This document shows, in pieces, positions 16,004 through 24,524 of a stretch of 64,000 bases of DNA; position 1 is the stretch's first letter, and each line of letters opens with the position of its first letter. This stretch comes from Bdellovibrio sp. KM01. Its GTDB lineage: Bacteria; Bdellovibrionota; Bdellovibrionia; Bdellovibrionales; Bdellovibrionaceae. The stretch is from contig NZ_CP058348.1 in NCBI RefSeq assembly GCF_013752535.1, positions 2,790,001 through 2,854,000 of the forward strand. Reading direction: 5' to 3'. The translations under genes were made by a program, and so were the position numbers. Below the pieces are notes generated by a model. The model was not told the origin of the DNA. It made no database searches and was given only the letters and a program-made list of their open reading frames with translations.

Positions 16004-18721
16004 TTAAGAATGCAGCTTCTTTGTCAGAAGCGCCGCTCTGGCAGCAGCAAGTCTTGCAATTGGTACACGGAATGGAGAACAAGAAACGTAATCAAGTCCC
16101 ACTTTGTGGAAGAACTCGATAGATTCTGGATCACCGCCGTGCTCACCGCAGACACCGATTTTCAAAGTCGGTTTCATGCGACGACCCAAATCCACGCCCA
16201 TTTTCACCAATGCGCCCACGCCCACCTGGTCGATTGATTGGAACGGATCTTTAGGCAAGATGCCGTTAGAAACGTAAGAACCCAAGAAGCGGCCGGAATC
16301 GTCACGAGAAAGGCCCAACGTCGTTTGAGTCAAATCGTTCGTACCGAAGCTAAAGAAGTCTGCATGTTCAGCGATCGCATCCGCAGTCAAAGCCGCGCGA
16401 GGCAGCTCGATCATTGTACCGATAGCATAATCGAACTTCATGTTCTTTTCGTTTAGAACTTTTTTAACTTCTTTTTCCGCCTGACCACGAAGTATATCCA
16501 ACTCTTTGTCAGTAGCCACCAGTGGAATCATGATTTCAGGAGCTGAAAGTTTCAAACCTTCCTTCATGATCATGCACGCCGCCTCTGCGATAGCGCGAAC
16601 TTGCATGATGTAAATCTCAGGATAAGTGATCGCCAAACGGCAACCACGGTGACCCAACATTGGATTGAATTCGTGCAAAGCTTTTACTTTGGAACGAAGA
16701 CGATCAAAGTCAGTACCAATACGGTTTGCCAATTCTTTAGTTTCTTCATCCGTATGAGGCACGAACTCATGAAGAGGTGGATCCAACAAGCGGATCGTCA
16801 CTGGTAAGCCGTCCATAATTTTGAACAATTGATAGAAGTCATCACGTTGCATCGGCAACAACTTCGACAAAGCTTTTTCACGGTCCATTTTGTTATCAGC
16901 GATGATCATTTCACGAACTGCATCGATACGGTCTGCCCCAAAGAACATATGCTCTGTACGGCAAAGACCGATGCCCTCTGCACCAAAGTTTTTAGCAGTT
17001 TGCGCATCTTTCGGAGTATCGGCATTCGTACGTACTTTCAATTTACGCGTGCGATCTGCGATTTTCATGATGCGTTCAAAGTATTGATCCAATTTTGGTT
17101 CGATAGTTTTAACTTCGCCCAAGAACACTTCGCCGGTTGAACCATCCAAAGTGATCACATCGCCCTTTTTAAGAACGTAGCCTTTCACCTTCATAGTTTC
17201 AGTGCGATAGTCGACTTCAACCTCGCCACAACCAGCTACGCAGCATTTCCCCATACCACGAGCGACAACCGCCGCGTGAGATGTCATACCACCCCGAGTT
17301 GTGAAGATACCTTGTGCTGCGACCATGCCCGCGATGTCTTCTGGAGAAGTTTCCACGCGAACCAAGATGACTTTTTTGCCTTGTTCTTTCCATTCAACCG
17401 CTTCTTCAGATGTGAAGACGATTTGACCGTTCACGCCACCCGGAGACGCTGGAAGACCTTTAGCCAATAATGTTTTTTGAGCTTTTGGATCCAATGTTGG
17501 ATGCAGAAGCTGATCCAATGACGAAGGATCCAAACGAAGAAGGGCCTCTTCTTCCGTGATCAACTTTTCATCGATCATGTCACAAGCGATTTTCAAAGCC
17601 GCTGCCGCTGTACGTTTACCGTTACGAGTTTGCAGCATCCACAAAGTAGAGCGCTCGATCGTGAACTCGATATCTTGCATATCGCGGTAGTGACCTTCCA
17701 GTTTTTTATAAATATCGACAAGCTGTAGGTAAGCTTGTGGAAGCGCTTCTTCCAAAGACTGAACGCCAGATGCTGCGGCCGCGATTTTGGTAATCGGTTG
17801 CGGAGTTCTGATACCCGCCACCACGTCTTCACCTTGCGCGTTGATCAAGAATTCACCGTAGAATGCTTTATCACCTGTGGAAGGGTTGCGCGTGAACGCC
17901 ACACCTGTTGCAGAGTCTTCACCCATGTTACCAAAAACCATGGATTGGATATTAACCGCCGTGCCCCATGCAGCAGGAATGCTGTGAAGTTCACGGTAAG
18001 TAATCGCACGAGGAGTGTTCCAAGAGCGGAATACTGCAGAAACAGAACCCCACAATTGCTCCCAAGGATCAGAAGGGAAAGATTGACCTGTCATTTGGTG
18101 CACAAGTTCTTTGAACTTTTTAACCAACAACTTCAAATCGTCCACTGTCATTTCAGTGTCAAGTTTGTAGTGCTTGTCTTCCTTCATGTCTTCCATAGTC
18201 ACTTCAAGAAGCGAAGAGTTCATACCCATCACAACATCAGAGTACATTTGGATGAAGCGGCGATAAGAATCCCAGGCAAAGCGTGGATTGTTAGAAGATT
18301 TAGCCAAGCCCTCTACCGTTTGATCGTTCAAACCCAAGTTCAGGATTGTATCCATCATCCCTGGCATGGAAGCACGAGCACCGGAGCGAACAGAAACCAA
18401 AAGCGGATTGCTCACATCACCAAATTTTTTACCGATTTTCGTTTCAACTTTTTGCATGGCTTCGATCACTTTAGGACGAACCCATTCTGGAAGCTTGCCA
18501 CCTTCTTCATAGAAGTGCGTGCAGATCTCTGTAGAGATTGTAAATCCCGGAGGAACTGGAATTCCCAGAGAAGTCATTTCGGCAAGGTTGGCACCTTTAC
18601 CACCCAGGATGTTTTTCATTCCCGCGTTGCCTTCAGAATCCCCGGCAGCGAAGAAATAAACGAATTTCTGCGGAATAGTCGTTTTGTTAGTTGGTTTCTC
18701 AACGGTGACGTTCTGGTTCAT
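16004..18721 (-). CDS. ppdK: pyruvate, phosphate dikinase
   Basis: A 905-residue cytosolic enzyme that interconverts pyruvate, ATP and phosphate with phosphoenolpyruvate, AMP and pyrophosphate. In order: the ATP-grasp domain (GGKGANLAEMTSLGIPVPPGF near residue 40), the phosphohistidine swivelling domain with GGMTSHAAVVARGMGKCC (catalytic His), and the C-terminal TIM barrel with CGEHGGDPESIEFF (catalytic Cys) and CSPFRVPIARLAAA. I chose the ATG at 18721 because GGAAGGGAAACTT precedes it; the longer frame to 18778 adds 19 residues. Flanked by its own terminator, so it is likely monocistronic. In such bacteria it may serve gluconeogenesis or pyrophosphate-linked glycolysis. Confidence 0.96.
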   Translation of the reverse strand: MNQNVTVEKPTNKTTIPQKFVYFFAAGDSEGNAGMKNILGGKGANLAEMTSLGIPVPPGFTISTEICTHFYEEGGKLPEWVRPKVIEAMQKVETKIGKKFGDVSNPLLVSVRSGARASMPGMMDTILNLGLNDQTVEGLAKSSNNPRFAWDSYRRFIQMYSDVVMGMNSSLLEVTMEDMKEDKHYKLDTEMTVDDLKLLVKKFKELVHQMTGQSFPSDPWEQLWGSVSAVFRSWNTPRAITYRELHSIPAAWGTAVNIQSMVFGNMGEDSATGVAFTRNPSTGDKAFYGEFLINAQGEDVVAGIRTPQPITKIAAAASGVQSLEEALPQAYLQLVDIYKKLEGHYRDMQDIEFTIERSTLWMLQTRNGKRTAAAALKIACDMIDEKLITEEEALLRLDPSSLDQLLHPTLDPKAQKTLLAKGLPASPGGVNGQIVFTSEEAVEWKEQGKKVILVRVETSPEDIAGMVAAQGIFTTRGGMTSHAAVVARGMGKCCVAGCGEVEVDYRTETMKVKGYVLKKGDVITLDGSTGEVFLGEVKTIEPKLDQYFERIMKIADRTRKLKVRTNADTPKDAQTAKNFGAEGIGLCRTEHMFFGADRIDAVREMIIADNKMDREKALSKLLPMQRDDFYQLFKIMDGLPVTIRLLDPPLHEFVPHTDEETKELANRIGTDFDRLRSKVKALHEFNPMLGHRGCRLAITYPEIYIMQVRAIAEAACMIMKEGLKLSAPEIMIPLVATDKELDILRGQAEKEVKKVLNEKNMKFDYAIGTMIELPRAALTADAIAEHADFFSFGTNDLTQTTLGLSRDDSGRFLGSYVSNGILPKDPFQSIDQVGVGALVKMGVDLGRRMKPTLKIGVCGEHGGDPESIEFFHKVGLDYVSCSPFRVPIARLAAARAALLTKKLHS

Positions 18722-19013
18722 AAGTTTCCCTTCCAGCTTGTCTAAAATACTCTTAAATGTGTCTGAAACACCTAGCATAAGACCAAGCTAAACCCTTAGA
18801 ATCAATGAAATATTTCGACACTTCGCCCCTCACAATATTAGAGCCAGGGCTCGATCCAGGGGGTTCCGTAATCTCAAAGAAAAACCAGCACTTAGGTGAC
18901 AATTTTGTGAACACCTTTTCAAGGTTTTACAGGCTTGGGGTTTCCATACCGGGAACTTCGCCTCGCTATGTTAAAACTGCGGCATCTGTTTAAACGACTT
19001 TAAGGAGATTCTT
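18722..19013. other. intergenic region between ppdK and 19014 gene
   Basis: Divergent promoter region of about 290 bases. I see AAGGAG before the 19014 start but no confident promoter boxes, no RNA gene and no significant ORF. Confidence 0.5.
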
Positions 19014-19322
19014 ATGAAAGTTTTTGCTGTTATTTTGACTTTGCTAGCTGCCACTTCTGCTTTTGCATCTGCTAACGATTGCTCTATCGAACAAGCCCAA
19101 ATCATCGGCCGCATTGTGACAATTCAGCCTACTGGCGGTGACCTTTGCATCGCTCAAGTAGCTATCACCCAATACACTCCAAGCTCTGAGTGTCCACTTT
19201 TGAGAGGCGTAGTGAGCCATTTCGGCAGCCAGATCTATCTTGAGTGCAATCACCAAGCTGGCTCGCAGGTTGATGGTATTTTGAATTGGCCAGTTGGCAG
19301 CGATAAAATCAGCCTTTACTAA
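19014..19322 (+). CDS. small secreted protein, first of a paralogous pair
   Basis: A 102-residue exported protein: signal peptide FAVILTLLAATSAFASA, mature part of about 83 residues with four cysteines. The layout C-x4-AQIIGRIVTIQPTGGDLCIAQV followed by C..LRG and IYLEC closely follows the next gene at 19335, so the two arose by tandem duplication. The fold looks like a small beta barrel (OB or SH3-like), an inference from strand pattern only. AAGGAG precedes the ATG. No known family. Confidence 0.75.
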   Translation: MKVFAVILTLLAATSAFASANDCSIEQAQIIGRIVTIQPTGGDLCIAQVAITQYTPSSECPLLRGVVSHFGSQIYLECNHQAGSQVDGILNWPVGSDKISLY

Positions 19323-19334
19323 GCTGGAGATTGT

Positions 19335-19661
19335 ATGAAGTTGGTTTTATCTCTTTTCGCATTTTTCGCTACTTCTTCGGCTCTTGCAGACAATGTTGTC
19401 TGCAAGCAGTTGGATGCACAAGTGGTTGCAGAAATTGTCGACATCAAACCTATAGAAGGTACGGGGCTTTGCGAAGCAGAACTTTCCTTTGATGGGCCCA
19501 AGGCGCTTTATCTGAAAAATAACTACTGCGCACTTCCTTACGATGAAGTGCTCGCTAAACGAGTTGCTTTAAAATGCCAATACGAACCCGGTGACCAAGT
19601 GATTGGGTTACTCTATCGTTCCGTATTTGACGTTCAGATCTATTTCTCTAGACCAGAATAA
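19335..19661 (+). CDS. small secreted protein, second of a paralogous pair
   Basis: A 108-residue exported protein (signal LVLSLFAFFATSSALA), with mature part aligned to its neighbour: C-x3-LDAQVVAEIVDIKPIEGTGLCEAEL, then NYCALPY, ALKCQYEPGDQVIGLL and an IYF end. It starts 12 bases after the stop of 19014 with its own GGAG, so both are one operon ended by the terminator at 19661. Identity with the first copy is low, suggesting an old duplication or fast divergence. Function unknown. Confidence 0.75.
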   Translation: MKLVLSLFAFFATSSALADNVVCKQLDAQVVAEIVDIKPIEGTGLCEAELSFDGPKALYLKNNYCALPYDEVLAKRVALKCQYEPGDQVIGLLYRSVFDVQIYFSRPE

Positions 19662-19695
19662 AAAAAGGGAGCCGCTAAGCTCCCCTTTTTTTTAT
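19661..19695. terminator. bidirectional intrinsic terminator
   Basis: Stem GGGAGC/GCTCCC with loop CGCTAA between an A-run and a long T-run. It serves the 19014-19661 pair (+) and the convergent gene ending at 19692 (-). Confidence 0.9.
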
Positions 19696-20381
19696 TTCTT
19701 TTTAAGATCGCGATAGTCGCGCAAGTATAATTTCCTGTCCACCATATCCATTACGGTGAATTTCCCCGAATCAAATGCCGAGCGAATAATTCCAGATCGG
19801 GCTCCGACCCAAACATTGTCTTCCGCACAAAGATTTCGATAACATGAAATTCTCTTTGCCACCAAAGTTTGATCACGAACATAACTGCCCCCATCATAAT
19901 TTTCCTGGACGATGAAAAGGCCCCTCTCGTACACTGCTCTGACAGTGCCCTCGGAATAGGTTTGATTTCTAAACGGTCCTACTAAAACTTTATCTCCCGG
20001 CCAGATATCGCGCGGTCCTTTTTTCATCTGTTTTGAAATATAACGCGATTCCCGTTGATAGACTTGATAGTCGTCATCATCCCTCACCCACACCGTGCGC
20101 CCGTCAGTCGAAACCTGAACTACCATTCCGGTGATGTAACGACCGCCCTTAAAGGGGCCTGATAACACAAAATCTCCAATAGTAATTCGTCCCGGTGCAG
20201 GAGTTGGCGACGATGGTGGTTTGGGAGCTGGTTGTTGCGGGGGCTGAGGTGGGGGATCGTTAGGATCTGGAGGAAGAGGTTGCGGAAATTCATCCCCTGG
20301 ATTCGGCAAGTCTTGAAGCTGTGCCCAGGAAGTTGTCGTGAACGCGAATAAAACCAAGATGACAAACAATGCTGCTTTCAT
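19692..20381 (-). CDS. secreted Pro-rich protein with SH3-like repeats
   Basis: A 229-residue exported protein: signal peptide LFVILVLFAFTTTSWA, a Pro/Gln-rich linker (about 25-65), then about three repeats of an SH3/Tudor-like unit, each with a G-D-x-V strand, a GTV turn and a following Y/V strand. A CYRNLC pair separates the last two units, and CYRSLC recurs in the paralogue at 20435. AAGGAG precedes the ATG. The two genes lie in tandem on the same strand, 53 bases apart. The layout (exported, flexible Pro spacer, small beta modules) suggests an envelope-bound or wall-spanning role, but no family is recognised. Confidence 0.7.
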   Translation of the reverse strand: MKAALFVILVLFAFTTTSWAQLQDLPNPGDEFPQPLPPDPNDPPPQPPQQPAPKPPSSPTPAPGRITIGDFVLSGPFKGGRYITGMVVQVSTDGRTVWVRDDDDYQVYQRESRYISKQMKKGPRDIWPGDKVLVGPFRNQTYSEGTVRAVYERGLFIVQENYDGGSYVRDQTLVAKRISCYRNLCAEDNVWVGARSGIIRSAFDSGKFTVMDMVDRKLYLRDYRDLKKK

Positions 20382-20434
20382 AAAACACGGCTCCTTTAAG
20401 CGAAGCCGTGTATCGTGAAATTACGCGGCCCCTT

Positions 20435-21343
20435 TTAGCGAATCTCGCGGTAAGGGCGCAAAGTCAAATTACCAGAATAAGGGTCTTGGATCGCAAAGAA
20501 GCCGTTGTCGTAAGCACGAACGATTGTACCCATGTAAACCTGTTGACCAACACATAAGCTGCGATAGCAAGTCGCCTGTCTTACCAAATCGCCATTTTTG
20601 CGAATGTCCTTACCGTTGTACAAAGCATTAATTAAGTACACGCCTCCTTCATAAACTTCAGCCACGCGAGTTTCAAAATACGGAGCGCCATTCACTGGCT
20701 CTGTCAGAACCATGTCATCTTTGCAGATACGTGTCTTGCGATCACAATTCGTTGCACGCAAAACTTCTTTCGTCGACGCCACGTAAACTCGCCCCGATAA
20801 TTCTTCTCTGACGACCATGTAACCGTTTGAGTAGACCCCTTGGATTTCCACCGGGTTGTAGTTACGACCGCGGTTGAATTCGTACATACCTTTTGCACCA
20901 ACGCAGTGACCTTTGTTATTGCAGTTCAACCATACGCCAACGTACTTCGCTTTGACGGAAGTAAATTGACCGTTGAATTCGTTACGGACAGTGATGATTT
21001 TTGCGTCCCGTGAAATACCCGCAACAGTTCCGGTAATGTACATGCCATCAAGTACCGCCAACGCACGATCACCGATTGTAAATTGATCGTCAGTATCCAC
21101 ACCCGGACCGCCGTTAGATGGGGGACGAGGCACCGGCTGAGTCGGTGACTGCGGTTGTTGTGGAGGTTGCGGCTGCTCCGGATTCGGCCAAGGAGTTGGC
21201 TCTTGGGGTTGTTCAGAAGGAGGCTCCGGAAGGGGTTGCACCGGACCCGAACCATCATCACCTGGAATCGGAAGATCAGATTCCTCGGCCCAAGCGTGAG
21301 AAAGATTGAAAATCACCAAAGCGGCAATCAATAGGTTTTTCAT
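20435..21343 (-). CDS. secreted Pro-rich protein with SH3-like repeats, larger paralogue
   Basis: A 302-residue exported protein with signal LIAALVIFNLSHAWA, a Pro/Gln/Glu-rich linker (about 22-85), and about four SH3-like units. Units are separated by short cysteine pairs: CNNKGHC, CDRKTRIC and CYRSLC, likely disulphides. The last two units match those of the 19692 protein (CYRxLC, then a V.G.R.AYD.G.F strand set and a terminal RDYR/RPYRE). I chose the ATG at 21343, 7 bases after GGGAG. An upstream in-frame start at 21379 lacks a ribosome-binding site. Family unknown. Confidence 0.72.
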   Translation of the reverse strand: MKNLLIAALVIFNLSHAWAEESDLPIPGDDGSGPVQPLPEPPSEQPQEPTPWPNPEQPQPPQQPQSPTQPVPRPPSNGGPGVDTDDQFTIGDRALAVLDGMYITGTVAGISRDAKIITVRNEFNGQFTSVKAKYVGVWLNCNNKGHCVGAKGMYEFNRGRNYNPVEIQGVYSNGYMVVREELSGRVYVASTKEVLRATNCDRKTRICKDDMVLTEPVNGAPYFETRVAEVYEGGVYLINALYNGKDIRKNGDLVRQATCYRSLCVGQQVYMGTIVRAYDNGFFAIQDPYSGNLTLRPYREIR

Positions 21344-21501
21344 CGGAACTCCCTTAATAAACAGGGACCCAGCTATCAAAATACCAAAGTGCTGTCACCT
21401 TTTATGCCCTCAGAACGGGCAACATTGAGTTTCCTTTGAAAAACGTTCGCCATCCCAACGAACACACAGCGCGTCATCAGCGAACATAGGTCATTTGAAA
21501 C

Positions 21502-21530
21502 AAAAAAAGGGAGCTTCATAAGCTCCCTTT
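21502..21530 (-). terminator. intrinsic terminator of glyQS
   Basis: AAAGGGAGCTT/AAGCTCCCTTT with a 3-base loop and a minus-strand T-run. Confidence 0.9.
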
Positions 21531-21557
21531 TTAACGCGATATCGCTACCAAAAAGCG

Positions 21558-21586
21558 GCAGGCACCTTTTAGCAGGCACCTTTTAG
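21558..21586. repeat. 14-bp tandem duplication spanning glyQS stop
   Basis: GCAGGCACCTTTTA occurs twice head to tail (period 14). The second copy contains the glyQS stop codon, so the duplication left the protein end intact. Confidence 0.8.
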
Positions 21587-22926
21587 AAATTTTTGATTTT
21601 TCCAGCCACGTACGCGTTCAATTGTGACATTGGGATACGTTCTTGAACCATTGTATCGCGGTGACGAACTGTTACCGCTTGGTCATTGATTGTATCAAAG
21701 TCGATAGTTACGCAGAACGGAGTTCCGATCTCGTCTTGACGACGGTAGCGTTTACCGATGGAAGCCGCTTCGTCGTATGTCACATCAAAGTCTTCAGCCA
21801 ATTGATCACGAAGTTTATCCGCAATCGAAGTCAGCTCTTCTTTTTTAGACAATGGCAAGATCGCCACTTTAAACGGAGCGATTTCTGGGTGAAGCCCCAT
21901 CACCACGCGCACGTCTTCTTTACCCGCTTCGTCTTTCGTCACTTCTTCACGGTAAGCATCACACATGAATGCCAGGAACAAGCGATCACAACCCACAGCT
22001 GTTTCAATAACGAATGGGATGAATTTTTCTTTGTTCGCTTCGTCGAAGTACTCAAGGTTTTTACCAGAGAACTTCATATGTTGAGTCAAGTCAAAGTCAG
22101 AACGGTTATGAATACCTTCAAGTTCCGAAAAACCCATTGGGAATTTGTATTCCACGTCAACCGCCGCGCGTGCATAGTGCGCAAGCTTTTCGTGAACATG
22201 AACTTTCAAGTTTTCTTTTTTGATTCCGTATTTGGAATAGAACGCCAAACGACGCTCTTTCCATTCTTCAAAGAATTTTTCGTCAGTTCCGGGTTTTACG
22301 AAATATTGCATTTCCATTTGTTCGAATTCACGCGTACGGAAAATGAAGTTTCCTGGAGTGATTTCGTTACGGAAAGACTTACCGATCGCTGCGATACCAA
22401 ATGGCACTTTGTAACGGGAAGATTGTTGGCAGTTCAAGAAATTCACAAAGTGACCTTGAGCTGTTTCAGGACGCAAGTAAACCACACTCGCAGAATCCTC
22501 CAAAGGACCCATGTGAGTTTTGAACATCAAGTTGAAGTTACGCTCTTCAGACAAGTTTTTACTACCGCAGTTCGGGCACTTTTTATCTTTAAGGTAAGAC
22601 TCTGTGTTGTCAGCGCGGAAACGTGTTTTACACTCTTTACAGTCCACCAATGGATCCGAGAATCCATCCACGTGACCAGACGCTTTCCAAACAGTTGGAT
22701 GCATCAGAATAGCCGCATCCAGACCCACGATATCAGGTCTGCGAGTCATGGCATTCCACCATGCGCGTTTAACGTTTAATTTCATCAAAGAGCCCAAAGG
22801 ACCATAGTCCCAGCAGCTGCCAAGACCACCGTAGATCTCGGATGATTGGAAGACAAATCCACGACGTTTGCTAAGGCTGACCAAGGTTGCTAAATCTGTA
22901 AGTGGTCTGATTTCAGGAGTGCTCAT
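21583..22926 (-). CDS. glyQS: glycyl-tRNA synthetase (single-chain alpha2 type)
   Basis: A 447-residue class II aminoacyl-tRNA synthetase that charges tRNA-Gly in the cytosol. It is of the single-polypeptide dimeric type, not the GlyQ/GlyS tetramer. Visible: [17 protein letters not shown] (motif 1 region), a CxxC..CxxC zinc-ribbon-like insert (CKECKTRF and CPNCGS, about 97-125), [12 protein letters not shown], the RNEITP motif 2 region, ESCxGxDR-like [11 protein letters not shown], and the C-terminal anticodon-binding domain ([10 protein letters not shown]). Length fits the family. Ended by the terminator at 21502. Confidence 0.96.
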   Translation of the reverse strand: MSTPEIRPLTDLATLVSLSKRRGFVFQSSEIYGGLGSCWDYGPLGSLMKLNVKRAWWNAMTRRPDIVGLDAAILMHPTVWKASGHVDGFSDPLVDCKECKTRFRADNTESYLKDKKCPNCGSKNLSEERNFNLMFKTHMGPLEDSASVVYLRPETAQGHFVNFLNCQQSSRYKVPFGIAAIGKSFRNEITPGNFIFRTREFEQMEMQYFVKPGTDEKFFEEWKERRLAFYSKYGIKKENLKVHVHEKLAHYARAAVDVEYKFPMGFSELEGIHNRSDFDLTQHMKFSGKNLEYFDEANKEKFIPFVIETAVGCDRLFLAFMCDAYREEVTKDEAGKEDVRVVMGLHPEIAPFKVAILPLSKKEELTSIADKLRDQLAEDFDVTYDEAASIGKRYRRQDEIGTPFCVTIDFDTINDQAVTVRHRDTMVQERIPMSQLNAYVAGKIKNF

Positions 22927-23091
22927 GCAGGCTCTACTTTCCCCTCCGATGGCTTCGGAGTTGCTAGTTTGTTTTGGACACAGGGCAGGACTGCCTTGTG
23001 CTAGGTCACGAAGTTACACTTGGGTCCAGATACAGTCAACAAAACAGGGTCTTTCTTGATCTGGGACCTGGTCCTGGGCGATCCTAGTTTT

Positions 23092-23445
23092 ATGCAGCGC
23101 AATTTCATGATTTTCAGTCTTCTTTCGGTTCTGTTTTTCGTGGGTTCAATCACGTCGGCAGAGTCCGTACCTAAATTCGTTAAAAAAGAAGAAAATATTC
23201 GCGAAGAGATGGTCACTATCTCCCGTGAACTTGGCGTCACTTGCACTGAATGTCATAACGTTCAAAACTTCACTGACAACAGCAAGAAAAGCTTCAAGGT
23301 CGGCAAAGAGCACATGAAGCTGACTCAAATGCTGAAAGAAAACGGTTTTGACGGTAAAAAAGGCCCGACAGCCACCTGCTATATGTGCCACCGGGGAAAA
23401 CTAATGCCGGAATATAAAGAACCCCAGTCCGCTCAGGCACACTAG
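23092..23445 (+). CDS. secreted di-haem c-type cytochrome
   Basis: A 117-residue exported protein (signal IFSLLSVLFFVGSITSA) with two CxxCH haem c motifs, CTECH and CYMCH, separated by about 45 residues. The motif context (ISRELGVTCTECHNVQNFTD, then TATCYMCHRG) resembles the tetrahaem cytochrome subunit family of photosynthetic reaction centres (CytoC_RC-like), short versions of which occur in non-phototrophs. The start is uncertain: I chose the ATG at 23092; another ATG lies 5 codons further. Likely a periplasmic electron carrier. Divergent from glyQS. Confidence 0.8.
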   Translation: MQRNFMIFSLLSVLFFVGSITSAESVPKFVKKEENIREEMVTISRELGVTCTECHNVQNFTDNSKKSFKVGKEHMKLTQMLKENGFDGKKGPTATCYMCHRGKLMPEYKEPQSAQAH

Positions 23446-23581
23446 GACTGTGTGCCCATCCTCGGCACAGCAGCATCCCTTAGCCGCATCAACTTGAGAA
23501 TGCCCACCCTAACTCCCCTATAGCTTCTCCGAGCCTGCGCACACCCCTTGCTTTTAATTTCTGCAAACGGGAGTACGAAGA

Positions 23582-24040
23582 ATGAAAATCTTTTTGTGCT
23601 GTCTCATGTTGGGACTGACTTTTCTGAAATATGGCTCCGAGATGACCAGCGAATTCGCATCGACAACTCCACGCCTGTGGGATGGTCGCGAAGGCTCTTA
23701 CACCCTGATCGGCGGAGCTGATGACTGCCCTACTACGATCACCCTGATTGAACAGTGTGGCGGCTTTACTTTAAATCCACGCCTTAAAGACACCGACCTC
23801 GATACAGTTCGCTTTTGCCATATCGATAAAGGCCCGCGCTTTTCCCGCAATGACTTTGGGAAGGTTTCGACGGCCTCTAAAACTGAAGACGAATACATTC
23901 GCAGAACTGAGGTTGCTCACCTGGGTCCTCAGATCTTGCCGCTCAGTCAGGATTTGGTGTTTTTAAATCCGGATCGCCTTCGATTTCAGTGGGAGCACAT
24001 CGTGCGCGGACGTGGTGTGAGCTGCCTTTACGCCCGATAA
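23582..24040 (+). CDS. secreted hypothetical protein
   Basis: A 152-residue protein with an N-terminal hydrophobic signal-like segment (FLCCLMLGLTFLKYG) and four further cysteines (DDCPTTITLIEQCGGF, RFCHID, VSCLY). GGGAG precedes the ATG. The ITLIEQCGGFTLNPR segment suggests a beta-sandwich of the small lipocalin-like type, but no family is assigned. Convergent with the gene at 24060. Confidence 0.6.
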   Translation: MKIFLCCLMLGLTFLKYGSEMTSEFASTTPRLWDGREGSYTLIGGADDCPTTITLIEQCGGFTLNPRLKDTDLDTVRFCHIDKGPRFSRNDFGKVSTASKTEDEYIRRTEVAHLGPQILPLSQDLVFLNPDRLRFQWEHIVRGRGVSCLYAR

Positions 24041-24059
24041 TAGACGATCGAAATTGATT

Positions 24060-24473
24060 TTATTTTTTATGAAGAATGGCGTTGTAAGCCGTTTCGTAAA
24101 ATTCAATAGACCCTTTGTCGCAACGACGGATCTGGGTCTGATAAGCCTCGGTGACAGTCTTGATCGAGGCCCCAGCGGGCACGCCTAAAACTTCGTAAGC
24201 ATCCCAGGTATGGGAATTATAGCTAAAGATCACATTTAGATTTTTGGATCTTACCCCTTGCAAATCCGGATGAACAGCTGCGCGCGTAGCCGCCACAGGC
24301 CCCACCTCTTTGGCAGAAGCTGGCTGTTCGGGCTCGATGAGCGGCGGTGCGCTGTCCTTTGCTTTCATGTCCAGGCGCGTAGGAGTTTTCTCCCCACCTC
24401 TAGATAAAAGGTACCAGACAACGAAGGCCCCTGCTCCCACAAGGTTCAACGTCAAAAAATCTTGGCTATTCAT
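24060..24473 (-). CDS. membrane-anchored degenerate J-domain-like protein
   Basis: A 137-residue protein with one N-terminal membrane helix (LNLVGAGAFVVWYLLS), a polar linker, and a C-terminal J-domain-like segment (WDAYEVLGVPAGASIKTVTEAYQTQI then FYETAYNAIL). The HPD tripeptide needed to stimulate DnaK ATPase is missing; the loop reads RRCDKGS. It resembles DjlA-type membrane J proteins in layout, but catalytic co-chaperone activity is doubtful. I chose the ATG at 24473. It is divergent from mrp, with 51 bases between starts. Confidence 0.65.
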   Translation of the reverse strand: MNSQDFLTLNLVGAGAFVVWYLLSRGGEKTPTRLDMKAKDSAPPLIEPEQPASAKEVGPVAATRAAVHPDLQGVRSKNLNVIFSYNSHTWDAYEVLGVPAGASIKTVTEAYQTQIRRCDKGSIEFYETAYNAILHKK

Positions 24474-24524
24474 GTAAAGTCTATTATTCGTTGTCAGCTT
24501 AAAATTAGCAAGGAGTCCCTGACC

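Noticed and set aside
17735-18745. 336-codon plus-strand ORF opposite ppdK
   Set aside because: Antisense shadow of a conserved enzyme gene, with biased composition.
21643-22779. 378-codon plus-strand ORF opposite glyQS
   Set aside because: It is an antisense shadow of a certain gene; the product is rich in His, Phe and Arg as expected from reversed coding sequence, with no ribosome-binding site.
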